Assembly: GCA_963668655.2 (NCBI GenBank)
Contig: CAXXPQ010000004.1
Coordinates: 372,001-436,000 of the forward strand
Direction: 5' to 3'
Length of the DNA: 64,000 nt
Source of the DNA: G963668655 sp963668655
Lineage (GTDB): Bacteria; Myxococcota_A; SURF-8
Below are positions 42,226-50,930 of the stretch, one piece after another. The notes under the pieces were generated by a model that had not been told where the DNA came from, searched no databases, and worked only from the letters and a program-made list of their open reading frames with translations. Within the stretch, counting starts at the first letter, position 1, and every line of letters begins with the position of its first letter. The translations under genes were made by a program, and so were the position numbers.

Positions 42226-43386
42226 TCAATCCCGGCGTTGCCGTTTTGATTTTGTCTTCGCCTCCGAGATCAGTTCAGCTTCGATCTCCTCCACGGTCGG
42301 AAGACTGCCTTTAAGTTCTTCCGGCAGCGTCCCGGTAATTTGAGTCTCCCACTCGGCTACGCTTATCGGCTTCTTGAAGCCGCGCAGTGAGTACTCAACC
42401 ACAAGCTTGTTTTTGGAACGACAGAGTAACAGTCCGATTGTAGGTTTATCATCAGGATGACGTAAAAGATCGTCTACCGCCGACAAGTAAAGGTTTAACT
42501 GGCCAATGAAGGCAGGGTCGAATGGGATGGCTTTCAATTCGACTACCACATAGCAACGTAGTTTCAGGTGGTAGAAAAGCAGGTCGAGATAAAAATCCCG
42601 ATCCCCCACTTCAAGCGGCACCTGCCGACCGACAAAGGCGAAACCTGCGCCAAGCTCAAGCAAAAAACGCTGGATGTGATCAACCAACGCCTGCTCCACT
42701 TCGCGTTCACGTCGTGGATCGGCTGTGCCGATAAAATCGAAAAGGTATGGATCTTTGAAAACCTGTTCGGCCATATCCGACTCGACAGGCGGCAGCGTCT
42801 TATTAAAGTTGCTGATGGCTTTTCCTTGGCGCTCATATGCGCGGCCATCTATCTGAACCTCCAGAATACTGCGGCTCCAGCCGTGATCGATGGTTTTGCG
42901 GATGTACCAATCACGGATTTGGGAATCTTTTACCCGCTGCATGAGGCGGATGATGTGACCCCAGGGTAATTGTGAAACAAGCTGTTTCACTTTCTCAGAG
43001 TCAGGGTAGGATTCGGCAAAACTGCGCATAAACAACAGGTTGCGAGAAGAAAACCCCTTCATGTCGGGGTAGGCCTCACGAAGATCGGTAGCCAGTCGGT
43101 CGATTATCTTGGCTCCCCAACCAGCTTTTTCCTGACGTTCCAGGATCATTTTGCCAATGTCCCAGTAGAGAATAACCATCGCTGAATTGGCGGTTAGAAC
43201 AACTCGAAGACGTTCTTCACGAATGCGATTCTTTATTTTATCCAGAGCCTCTGCGTAATCTTTTGGAAGTTCTGCTTTTGGTGAAGCCACAGGGAAAGCG
43301 GCTTCATCGCGAGATCTCCCGAGGACGCGACGACTCCGCTTGTCTCCAATAGTCTTTTTCGGTGTTTTTTTCTTTTTCTCCGTCAT
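42226..43386 (-). CDS. PDDEXK nuclease of the YhcG/DUF1016 family
   Basis: A 386 aa protein. A Lys-rich start leads into the DUF1016 N-terminal domain (about 45-180: VLTANSAMVILYWDIG, SQLPWGHIIRLMQRV), then the PDDEXK domain (about 225-345) with the core D268 (FYLDLLFY), E283-x-K285 (VVVELKA) and Q296 (GQLNLYLS). YhcG-type proteins are DNA/RNA nucleases linked to restriction-modification and other defence loci. The ATG at 43386 follows GGAAGGG. It heads the minus-strand set with the HEPN-type gene. Confidence 0.85.
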   Translation of the reverse strand: MTEKKKKTPKKTIGDKRSRRVLGRSRDEAAFPVASPKAELPKDYAEALDKIKNRIREERLRVVLTANSAMVILYWDIGKMILERQEKAGWGAKIIDRLATDLREAYPDMKGFSSRNLLFMRSFAESYPDSEKVKQLVSQLPWGHIIRLMQRVKDSQIRDWYIRKTIDHGWSRSILEVQIDGRAYERQGKAISNFNKTLPPVESDMAEQVFKDPYLFDFIGTADPRREREVEQALVDHIQRFLLELGAGFAFVGRQVPLEVGDRDFYLDLLFYHLKLRCYVVVELKAIPFDPAFIGQLNLYLSAVDDLLRHPDDKPTIGLLLCRSKNKLVVEYSLRGFKKPISVAEWETQITGTLPEELKGSLPTVEEIEAELISEAKTKSKRQRRD

Positions 43387-43521
43387 CTTCAAACCCTTCC
43401 GGTTCCGTCACGTCTCCTCTTCATTAGCATTCGGATCGAGCTGATTCTTCGAGACCAGTGATGCGCGAAACAAATATATTCATAACACTTTCCATGTTCG
43501 ATGGCTATGGTTTTTCCGTAA

Positions 43522-43533
43522 GCCGACGTCGGC
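43522..43533. repeat. 12-bp perfect palindrome upstream of the IS
   Basis: GCCGACGTCGGC, a 6+6 palindrome, 40 bp before the left end of the IS element. Role unknown; it could be part of a hairpin or protein site. Confidence 0.4.
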
Positions 43534-43600
43534 ACGGCTAATTGCGGAAGAATGAGGCTGCATCGATACTTAGAGCCTATCCCAGTAGTGAAAAATATGC

Positions 43601-43637
43601 TATACTCCTATCAGTATAATATATTCATAGGAGTATA
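43601..43637 (+). promoter_or_regulatory. Hairpin covering the transposase ribosome site
   Basis: TATACTCCTAT (43601-43611) is an exact inverted copy of ATAGGAGTATA (43627-43637). The right arm contains the AGGAG ribosome site and touches the ATG, so folding in transcripts that read in from outside would hide the start, a known way for IS elements to limit transposase synthesis. Confidence 0.6.
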
Positions 43638-44474
43638 TGATGGGCTTGGCAACGAAAGACGACGGATGGCGGATACCGGACGAGTTGTGGAAGAAGATGA
43701 AGTCTTTGTTGCCGGTTCATGTGACGGCGCATCCGCTGGGGTGTCATCGGCCCCGTGTCGATGACCGGGCCGCCTTGAACGCCATCCTGTTCGTTTTGCG
43801 CACGGGTTGCCAGTGGAACGCGCTCAACGCCACGGGCATCTGCTCGTGCGGCTCGGCCTACCGCCGTTTTCGGGAATGGACCGAGGCGGGGGTGTTCGAG
43901 GAATTCTGGCGGCGTGGGTTGCTGGCGTATGACAAATTGAAGGGCATCGACTGGTCGTGGTGTTCGCTGGACGGGGCGATGACGAAGGCTCCTTTGGGCG
44001 GGAAAAAAAACCGGTCCCAATCCTACCGACCGCGGCAAAGGCGGCGTCAAGCGCAGCCTTCTGGTGGAGGCGAAGGGAATTCCCCTGGCCGTAGCGGTGG
44101 ACGGGGCGAACCGGCATGACATGAAACTGGTGGAGGAGACACTGGAAAACATCGAAGTGAAACGTCCGAAGCCGACCCGCAGGAAGCCGCAGGGATTGTG
44201 CATGGATAAGGGCTATGACTACGATGAGATTCGAGACCTGGTGGAGGAATTCAAGTTCACGGCTCACATTCGTTCGCGGGGCGAGGAAGCGATCGCCATC
44301 AAGCACGAAGCCGGTTTCAAGGCGCGACGCTGGGTGGTGGAACGTACGCACAGCTGGTTGAACCGTTTCCGACGGATTCTCGTGCGTTGGGAGAAACGCG
44401 CGGACACCTACATCGCCATGCTGCACTTCGCCCTTGGCATCATCACGTGGAGAGCGACAGGGCTACTGGGATAG
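43637..44474 (+). CDS. IS5-family transposase, two frames
   Basis: DDE transposase in two overlapping frames. Part A (43637 to about 44000) has IPDELWKKMKSLLP and the first Asp in CSLDGAMTKAP; part B (about 44000-44474) has VAVDGANRHDMKLV, CMDKGYDYDEI with the second Asp and ERTHSWLNRFRRIL with the Glu. Frames change at an eight-A run (44007-44016 region): reading one A fewer joins GGKK to TGPNPTDRGKGG. This may be programmed slippage or +1 frameshifting, or a simple inactivating indel; which one is open. If joined, about 278 aa, the usual length for this group. Confidence 0.82.
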
Positions 44475-44481
44475 ATTCTTA

Positions 44482-44635
44482 GCTGTACATGGTTCGAGAT
44501 TCTCAACAATCCTTCCAAACAAAGCACGGTCAACTCATCCGGTGCCCGCATCGAACCGAGAAAGAAAAGTTCGCCGTGGCGAATAGCCCCGTTTTCTGGT
44601 AAGGTCTTTTCCAATCGGGAAGGAGGAAATTGGAG
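44482..44635. other. Gap after the IS
   Basis: No supportable gene. The following 300 bp contain the TGCATCA word cluster, and the Rhs remnant starts near 44965. Confidence 0.4.
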
Positions 44636-44934
44636 TGCATCAGCCGCGCATCGGACAGCAAATTCAACCTCACCTGATGCACATCGAAACGCATCGGGAA
44701 ACCCGAAAACCGTCCGGTCTCCATAAAAAGTGTGCATCACCCCTGCATCAGCTGATGCGTTTGATGCATTTTTCGTGCATCAGGTCATACGATGGACATT
44801 CGCGGAATTCGGAATGTCGCCGGTCTGTCGGAATTTGCATGAAGTCCCGAATAGTTACGCCAGATGCATCGGAGTGCATCAGTTCGACGAAAACCGGCTG
44901 CCTGATGCAATTTCAGTGCATCAGTGATGCATCA
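44636..44934. repeat. Cluster of TGCATCA/TGATGCA words
   Basis: Twelve copies of the 7-mer TGCATCA or its reverse complement within 299 bp (for example at 44636, 44675, 44733, 44744, 44762, 44776, 44875, 44903, 44917, 44925 and 44928), including one full 10-mer palindrome TGATGCATCA (44925-44934) and near-matches (GATGCATC at 44863). Spacing is irregular (11-60 bp), in both orientations. No coding signal. Confidence 0.75.
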
Positions 44935-44964
44935 GACCGGATTCGAGAGTCGAGGATTTGAGAC

Positions 44965-46756
44965 GTGATTTTTAACGGCGCAGAATCATTAGGAAATTCC
45001 CGATGCACGTTAAGTCCTGTATTAGCGAATGGCCTCCACAACCCTGTATTTTTATCAAAGTTAGCCGACAAGGAACGGCGGCATGAAAAGGATGCCTGCA
45101 CCGGTGACGGTTCCATTATCGAGGAGCAGAACAAGACCCTGGGACAACGGGTACCGGTGGTGGGTACGCCGTTCAGCTTGAACTACCGGTCCGACCGGGT
45201 ACCGGGTCGTCTGGCGGGTCTGGCGATGAACGTGAATCTGGAACTCGGCGGCAGCCAGCAGGATCTGGATTTCGTGGAACTGAAACTGACTCCGCCGACG
45301 GGGGTTCCGTATGCCTACCTTGATGCAACAAGTCGGACGATTCCGGCCGATCAGATTCAATCGAAGACGTGGGTGGACATCGCGTTGAGCCGGGACGGGT
45401 CCTCCCTCGTCCCAAGTATTGAAACCTTTACGGCTGCCTTGGATGTGGAATACCACTACACCGGGGTCGCCCCCATCTCCTATACCAACTGGACCCGAAC
45501 CGTGGATTTTGCCGTCTGGCACGCCAAGTACATCCTATGGTTATGACCTGAACGGCAACCGGACGCATGAGGATGGCCTGCAAGTGGCCGTATTCGATAC
45601 CCAGGACCGTCTGGCCACCTATAACGGCACGACGTACACGTACACCGATTCCGGGTCTTTGACATCGAAATCGGATGGTGTGGATACCACCACCTATCAG
45701 TATGACCTGCTGGGCAACCTGCGGGATGCGACGCTTTCAGACGGCACGACCATCCACTACGAGGTGGACGGCAAGAACCGTCGCATCGGCAAGACCGTGG
45801 ACGGTGTGCAGGAATACCGATTCGTGTACCGGGATCAGTTGAACCCGATTGCCATGTTCGACGGCAACGGCGACCTGACAGCACGGTTTGTCTATGGAAC
45901 CAAAGGGCATGTCCCGGATTACATGGTGAAAGACGGGGATACCTACCGATTCATTACGGATCATCTTGGGTCTGTACGGCTTTTGGTGAATGCCAACGAT
46001 GGCACCATAGCCCAGAAAATTTCCTACGACGAATGGGGCAACGTGACCAACGACACAAACCCCGGTTTCCAGCCCTTCGGCTTCGCCGGTGGTTTGTATG
46101 ATACGGATACCGGCCTGGTAAGGTTTGGAGCTAGAGATTATGATCCGAGTGTGGGTCGGTGGACTGCCAAGGATCCGATCCTGTTCGAGGGCGGGCAGGT
46201 GAACCTGTACGTGTACGTGGGAAATGATCCGGTGAATGGGATCGATCCGAGTGGCATGGTGGATTGGGATTTACTGGGTGATGTTTTTTGGGACTACTTC
46301 GCAAGCGGAAGAGCGTTGGACAACATGATCGGTGCTGCCAAAGCAGAACTATCAATTGCTGCTGGTGTAGCTGAGGGCTACTTGGCAGTTGGAACCGGTG
46401 GTGCGGCCGGGGCATTTGTAGGAACCCATGCGGTTGGTAATTTCCTCGGGGGAGTTGGGGATTATCTGAATGTGGTTGACGGTGGCAACAGAGACTGGAA
46501 CATAACCCGGCAGGGATACGAAAATATTACAGAGTTTGCATGCGATGATCCTTCCATAGGCAAAAAGGCATTCCATCTCACCGATGCTGCCATCGGTGTT
46601 GGGGCAATGGCTACTCCGCAAAGCGCCTATCAAAGTCTTCCGATGGGGATTGAACGCTATTATTCGCAACCGGCCGTATTCCAGGCAGGAATAACAACTA
46701 TATTGCACGATTCTGTGCAAGTCTTGATGAGCATTGACCAGGGGGTAAACCCATGA
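44965..46756 (+). pseudogene. Rhs-family protein remnant, internal deletion and frame change
   Basis: Part one (about 45090-45525) has QNKTLGQRVPVVGTPFSLNY and RSDRVPGRLAGLAMNVNLEL, an early Rhs segment. Part two (about 45528-46756, other frame) has the late core: YGYDLNGNRTHEDG, FDTQDRLATYNG, DHLGSVRLLVNANDG, FGARDYDPSVGRWTAKDP, then YVGNDPVNGIDPSG, the conserved end before the variable tip. So the large middle part of the YD-repeat shell is gone, with a +1 step at the joint near 45525. The C-terminal tip (about 170 residues) is Gly/Ala-rich with hydrophobic stretches and no known toxin motif. A stop/start overlap leads to the next small gene. Confidence 0.82.
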
Positions 46757-46986
46757 CAATCTCAACAATATTGATCATAGGTTATCCCATAATCATCCTG
46801 GCACATTACATTGTGTCGGAAAAGTTGTTGTTTCAACGCTACAAGAATGCGGACCATGTTCGGTATGTATCTATCGTATTTGCGGTACTTGCCCTGAACC
46901 CTTCTTTTCCGCACGTTTCACCATCAGGATTCTTGTGTGACTTCCACCCTCACAGAAGCGATAGGAGCCTCTGTAAGCCATCCTGA
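46753..46986 (+). CDS. Putative immunity-like membrane protein, 3' end degenerate
   Basis: A 77 aa frame whose ATG overlaps the Rhs stop by 4 bp (ATGA), the place where immunity genes for Rhs tips are found. The first 25 residues are a membrane helix (TILIIGYPIIILAHYIVS); a second hydrophobic stretch (VSIVFAVLAL) follows at 45-54. From about residue 55 the sequence becomes Pro/Ser/Arg-rich without character, so the gene was probably cut there by a rearrangement. Function is inferred only from position. Confidence 0.4.
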   Translation: MTISTILIIGYPIIILAHYIVSEKLLFQRYKNADHVRYVSIVFAVLALNPSFPHVSPSGFLCDFHPHRSDRSLCKPS

Positions 46987-47105
46987 CAGACACTCGGCAA
47001 TGATGACTCCCAGAACCCGGAACGTGGCTCACAGAGCCGTTCTGGGGGCTTTCTGGTGGGGTTGAGCTGCCGGTTATGCCGTCATGTAAGACGTGAGGCG
47101 GGGGA

Positions 47106-47321
47106 TTACACCAGATCAGAAGGAGGGACACCCAGAGCCTTGGCTATCCGGGTAATCATCGTCAGGGTCGGGTTCCGTTCTCCTCTCTCGATACCTCCGA
47201 TGTACGTCCTGTGAATCTCGACCTTCTCGGCAAAGGATTCCTGAGAATATCCCTGTTCCTCTCGGAGCTTTCGCACTCGGAAGCCAAACTCCACACAGGC
47301 TTTTTCCTTCGACTTATTCAT
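47106..47321 (-). CDS. XRE-family transcriptional regulator
   Basis: A 71 aa lone helix-turn-helix domain of the Cro/C1 (XRE) type: VRKLREEQGYSQESFAEKV forms the first two helices, HRTYIGGIERGERNPTLTMI the recognition helix and the next, AKALGVPPSDLV the last. No C-terminal sensing domain. Small XRE proteins of this size act as restriction-modification control proteins or antitoxins, but no partner gene overlaps it. No strong ribosome site before the ATG. Confidence 0.85.
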   Translation of the reverse strand: MNKSKEKACVEFGFRVRKLREEQGYSQESFAEKVEIHRTYIGGIERGERNPTLTMITRIAKALGVPPSDLV

Positions 47322-47449
47322 GTCGGTAATTCTTGATGAATGATGCCTTTTGATCTACAGACTATAAGTAGCAACTGAACATGGATTGATTTGTTGGAGA
47401 AGGCGCCGGGGGGTAACTCTCGCCTGAAAATGTACGGAGGAAACCGGAT

Positions 47450-48549
47450 ATGAAACCTTACGTGATTCTTGTTTTGTTGAGTCTTTTCTTTCTCGCTGGT
47501 TGTGACTCGTCATCTATCGTGAGCTATTCACCCGATGGGGATACGGAACTCGATACGGATTCGGAAACGGATGGGGACGTGGATGCCGATCAGCTGTCCG
47601 ACGGGGACACTGAACCAGACATTAATCTGCCGGATGGTGATGTGGAGACAGACATCGATGACGTGGTAGACGGGGATACCATCGATGCCGACGACGAACA
47701 GGCGCCGGATGGTGACTTCGATGCAGACCCAGATGGGGATATGGAGACGGACTTCGACGACGACTTGGACCTGACAGAGATTGATCGTGAACCGGAACCT
47801 GAGCCGGAAATCGAGCCCGAACCGGAAACCCAATGTGTTCCCGATTCCATCTGCTGTGATTCCGATGGAAACTTCCTGCCAGCCACAACTGGCTGTGACG
47901 ACAACGATCCCTGCTCCTACACTGATGAATGCAACGGCATCGGTGTCTGTGCAGGCACTCCCTATTCCTGCAACGACCACGGCACCTGCAATGGGGACGA
48001 TGCAGACTGCACCTGTGACACCGGCTATACGGGGACGTTCTGCCACCAGTGTGCTGACGGCACCCTCGGTGAGTATCCGTACTGCTTCCTCCCGAACATG
48101 AATTTCTGCACCACCTCTCAGTGTTTCACCGTTCCTCCCAGCAATCAGGAATCCTGCTACGACAACGAAGCCACAATGACCTGTCCGGGTGAGGCAGGGT
48201 CGGGAACATGTGGGGAGGTGGATTACTGTGGCCAGGATGAGACGCGGGAAAGTACGCGAACTGTTTCAAGTATACAACACATGGAATCAAGTGGTGCAGT
48301 TGCATGGAAAGCCGTGGCGACCACCCATACGGATACTGTCTCGAAAACGACTACGACGTCAACGGCGACAACCTATGCAACAATCTGATAGACTGTTTCG
48401 ATGAGAATGACCTTTATTACAGACTCTGGAATCCCTCTGAGGCCGCAGGCGCAAAGGATCGTCGAATACATGGCATCCGGCTGAACCGGCTGCCCGACCG
48501 TCAAGATCTTTTCGAGCCACACCGTTTCCTTTGGTTGAATATTTTGTGA
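47450..48549 (+). pseudogene. DGD-type Cys-rich lipoprotein, frameshifted near its 3' end
   Basis: The frame starts with a lipobox (FFLAGC, Cys near residue 19), then an Asp/Gly/Glu-rich stalk (residues about 25-115, DGDTEPD, DGDVETD) and EGF-like Cys clusters (DDNDPCSYTDECNG, then CNDHGTCNGDDADCTCDTGY). Around 48240 the Cys-rich, coding-like reading moves into another frame: YANCFKYTTHG, WCSCMES, HPYGYCLEND and DNLCNNLIDCFDEND continue it to 48549. The original frame instead runs into Thr/Ser-rich text and stops at 48388. A one-base change near 48240 thus disrupts the gene. Same class as the giant lipoprotein and the VWA lipoprotein. Confidence 0.72.
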
Positions 48550-48571
48550 CGACGCTATCAAAAAAGCCATC

Positions 48572-50437
48572 TTAGAAATAATACCAGATGCTGGCGTAAT
48601 CGGACGGGTCTTCCCCGATGTCCTGTAGCCGTTGCAGGTAGTCGAGAACCGGGACATCCGTTCCTTGATAGGGCGTCTGACCAATCATGGGACGTTCCCA
48701 CGGATGAAACTCGTAGATACGGGCACCGTCGGGTTGGATGCCGAGCACCTGGTGGTTCTGCCCGGCGCGCAGATAATTCTTTCCCAGTCGCGGGATGTTG
48801 TACACCGCCTCATCGGTTCGCATGAGGCCCGGCAGAAGGCGCGCTTCCTCATACTGTTCCTGCAACAGCCTGGCGATGGGCACGCGATAATCCAGAGTCT
48901 CATCCTTGCCCTTGGTATTGAAGGTGTAATACGGGTCGATGCCGATCTGCTTCAGCAGCCAGCGCAGACGAGCCGACTCGAAACGGCGGCTGGTAAAAAA
49001 AGTGAAGACGAGCTGGTTGTATACCATGATGCCGCGCTGCCGGAGCCGCTCGACGGCATTGAGCATGTGGGGATTGATTTCATACGGATGCTCGACATGC
49101 GTCACTACCTCCACCATCCGGCGGCCCGGTTCGCGAAACTCCGCGAAAAGATCGCACAGTTCCTCGGTGAAACGCATCGGCAGCGTCACCAGCATCCGGG
49201 TGCCGATCCGGATGGATTCGATATGATCGATATCCGACAGCCGTTGCAGAATCTCGCGTATTCGCCGGTCTCCCATCACGATCGGATCTCCGCCGGTGAC
49301 CAGAACGGACTTGACTTCCTCGTGTCTTCGAAGCCATTCGAACGCCGCGTCCAGTTTATCCGGGGGCGCCATCGCGCCGGGGGCCATGGCGTCGTCGATC
49401 TCCCAATTCCGCTGGCAGTAGACGCAGATCTGCGGACAGGTGTTGTAGGGCTTCAAGATCGCGATGTTCGGGTACCGACGGGTGACGAGATCGATGGGAG
49501 ATGAATCGTGTTCACCCATGAAATCGCAGGCATACTCGGCATCGCCACGGTGCGACGCCATTTCATCAAGGTAGGCAGCCGTCGGAATGACCTGCGCGCG
49601 CAGGGGCCGGTCGTCCTCCCCATCCTCGGAAAAGAGGGAAAGGTAAAACGGCGTGATCCCGAAAGGAACGCCATAGGCCCCGGCCCGACGAACGCACGCC
49701 AGTTCATCGTAGGATATATCGACCAGCCGTTGCAGCGTGTCGGCGTCCTTGACGATATTTCTTACGTGCCAACGCCAGTCCCACCAGTCCGATTCCCGGG
49801 CGCCCAGCGCCTTGATGATATGCCGTCGCTGGCGGGTGCGCTGCTTGATGACCTCCGCTTGCAATCCATCCTTGTAACTTGCCATGATCTCGTGGGCGTG
49901 AGCGCTGAGGGCGTCCAACTGTTTCGAGCGATGGATTCCGGCCGGTCGGCCCTCCAGGTGTAGTTGAGGCCGGGTGCGCTCGTCACTGAAGAATTCGCTG
50001 TCGCCTTTCGCGCCGAGCAACAGGTGGTACAACTCGCCGTAAAATCCTTCCTTAAGATCGTTCCGCCGCCGCCGCCGGGAAAGATCCCACAAGGCTTCGA
50101 TGACGGAGAAGCCGGTCAGGCGGTCACTGCGAGTGCTGAAGATCTCGCGGAGCACGCGGATGCTGTTCCGAATGCGAACGCGCATGCCGAAGGAAAGCAT
50201 CGGATCGGAAAGCTGACACCCGTCCAGTTCATGGATGTAGGCGTAGGCTTCCGTCCGCGCCGCTTCCACGTCGTCGCAATGACGGAGGCGCAGAAAGAGG
50301 TCCTCGGCCACCGGATGAAACAGCGATTCGAAATCATCGATCAGGCCGCGAACGGTCTTATGCGGTTCTCCTGCAAGATCGCTCCCAGGAATGCCGGCTG
50401 CACCTTTGAACCTTTTTTCATAGTCTATTTTGGACAT
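48572..50437 (-). CDS. KamA-family radical SAM protein (lysine 2,3-aminomutase-like)
   Basis: A 621 aa member of the KamA family. The radical SAM cluster is C334-x3-C338-x2-C341 (CPQICVYCQRNWE), with PYNT ahead and the GGDPIVMGD segment of the SAM site about 50 residues later. The long N-terminal part (about 1-230) is helical and not found in the classical 416 aa enzyme; I recognise it as the long form seen in some anaerobes, with unknown substrate. It could be an aminomutase on lysine or glutamate, or something else. The ATG at 50437 has AAGGCG upstream. Confidence 0.8.
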   Translation of the reverse strand: MSKIDYEKRFKGAAGIPGSDLAGEPHKTVRGLIDDFESLFHPVAEDLFLRLRHCDDVEAARTEAYAYIHELDGCQLSDPMLSFGMRVRIRNSIRVLREIFSTRSDRLTGFSVIEALWDLSRRRRRNDLKEGFYGELYHLLLGAKGDSEFFSDERTRPQLHLEGRPAGIHRSKQLDALSAHAHEIMASYKDGLQAEVIKQRTRQRRHIIKALGARESDWWDWRWHVRNIVKDADTLQRLVDISYDELACVRRAGAYGVPFGITPFYLSLFSEDGEDDRPLRAQVIPTAAYLDEMASHRGDAEYACDFMGEHDSSPIDLVTRRYPNIAILKPYNTCPQICVYCQRNWEIDDAMAPGAMAPPDKLDAAFEWLRRHEEVKSVLVTGGDPIVMGDRRIREILQRLSDIDHIESIRIGTRMLVTLPMRFTEELCDLFAEFREPGRRMVEVVTHVEHPYEINPHMLNAVERLRQRGIMVYNQLVFTFFTSRRFESARLRWLLKQIGIDPYYTFNTKGKDETLDYRVPIARLLQEQYEEARLLPGLMRTDEAVYNIPRLGKNYLRAGQNHQVLGIQPDGARIYEFHPWERPMIGQTPYQGTDVPVLDYLQRLQDIGEDPSDYASIWYYF

Positions 50438-50744
50438 CTGTTGTCGCCTTGGCGTTTTTCTGTCGAAGCGCTGTCGTCTGAGCCGCCCCGTCATTTCGAG
50501 TCAACGGTTCCTGCTCACGGTACGTCCAAACGGACATGCACGATAAAAATTCAGGCCGGGGAGAAGATTTCCCGAATGCTTGGCGGCTTCGAACCCCGAC
50601 GATGTCGGTTTGAAACACGGAATGATGCAGGAAACGGAAAAATGGTTTCAAACACAAGGTGGTTTTCGGCATGAAGAATCGACCGAAAAAACATGCTATC
50701 TATAATTCGGATTTGGCATTCTGTCAATAGAACGGGTCTTTTCT

Positions 50745-50930
50745 TCAGGTTTCCTGACCCTTCATTAGAAACCAGATGAAGTTGAGGCATTCTTTGAGTT
50801 TTTCGCCGCACTCCTTCCGGAAAAGGATTTCGGCTCCTTCAGGCCCGCTTTTTTCGATTTCGTCCGCCTTGCATATCTCGAAGTAGTCATCTCCAAAATA
50901 CGTTCGGTCGGATTTCGAGAGGACTTCTAT
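50745..50930 (-). pseudogene. Short coding-like remnant downstream of the START gene
   Basis: The minus-strand frame ending at 50745 reads EVLSKSDRTYFGDDYFEICK, DEIEKSGPEGAEILFRKECG and EKLKECLNFIWFLMKGQET, with normal composition over about 60 residues, but there is no ATG, GTG or TTG start in the open part and the frame runs back into the end of the START gene. It may be the 3' piece of a lost gene. Low confidence. Confidence 0.3.

Larger units (their letters stand above)
43573..44478 (+). mobile_element. Complete IS5-family insertion sequence (906 bp)
   Basis: Terminal inverted repeats GAGCCTATCCCAGTAG (43573-43588) and CTACTGGGATAGATTC (44463-44478) match at 14 of 16 positions, and the element is flanked by TTA on both sides (43570-43572 and 44479-44481), a 3 bp target duplication typical of IS1031/IS427-type IS5 elements. 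The transposase gene fills nearly all of it. The intact ends and duplication point to a recent insertion. Confidence 0.88.

Noticed and set aside
44636..44934. CRISPR array
   Set aside because: The repeated word is only 7 bp, spacing is irregular and both orientations occur; there are no cas genes.
46981..47060. attC or terminator at CCCAGAAC...GTTCTGGG
   Set aside because: The 8 bp arms do not fit the attC box consensus, and no T-run follows on either strand.
39623..48571. A full integron cassette array
   Set aside because: Only one attC-like site is seen; the gaps after the HEPN-type gene (40242-40367) and around the XRE gene have no RYYYAAC/GTTRRRY pairs, and there is no IntI.
36689..50437. 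A lysine-fermentation operon linking the hot-dog lyase and KamA
   Set aside because: They are 11 kb apart with an accessory island, an IS and unrelated genes between them.
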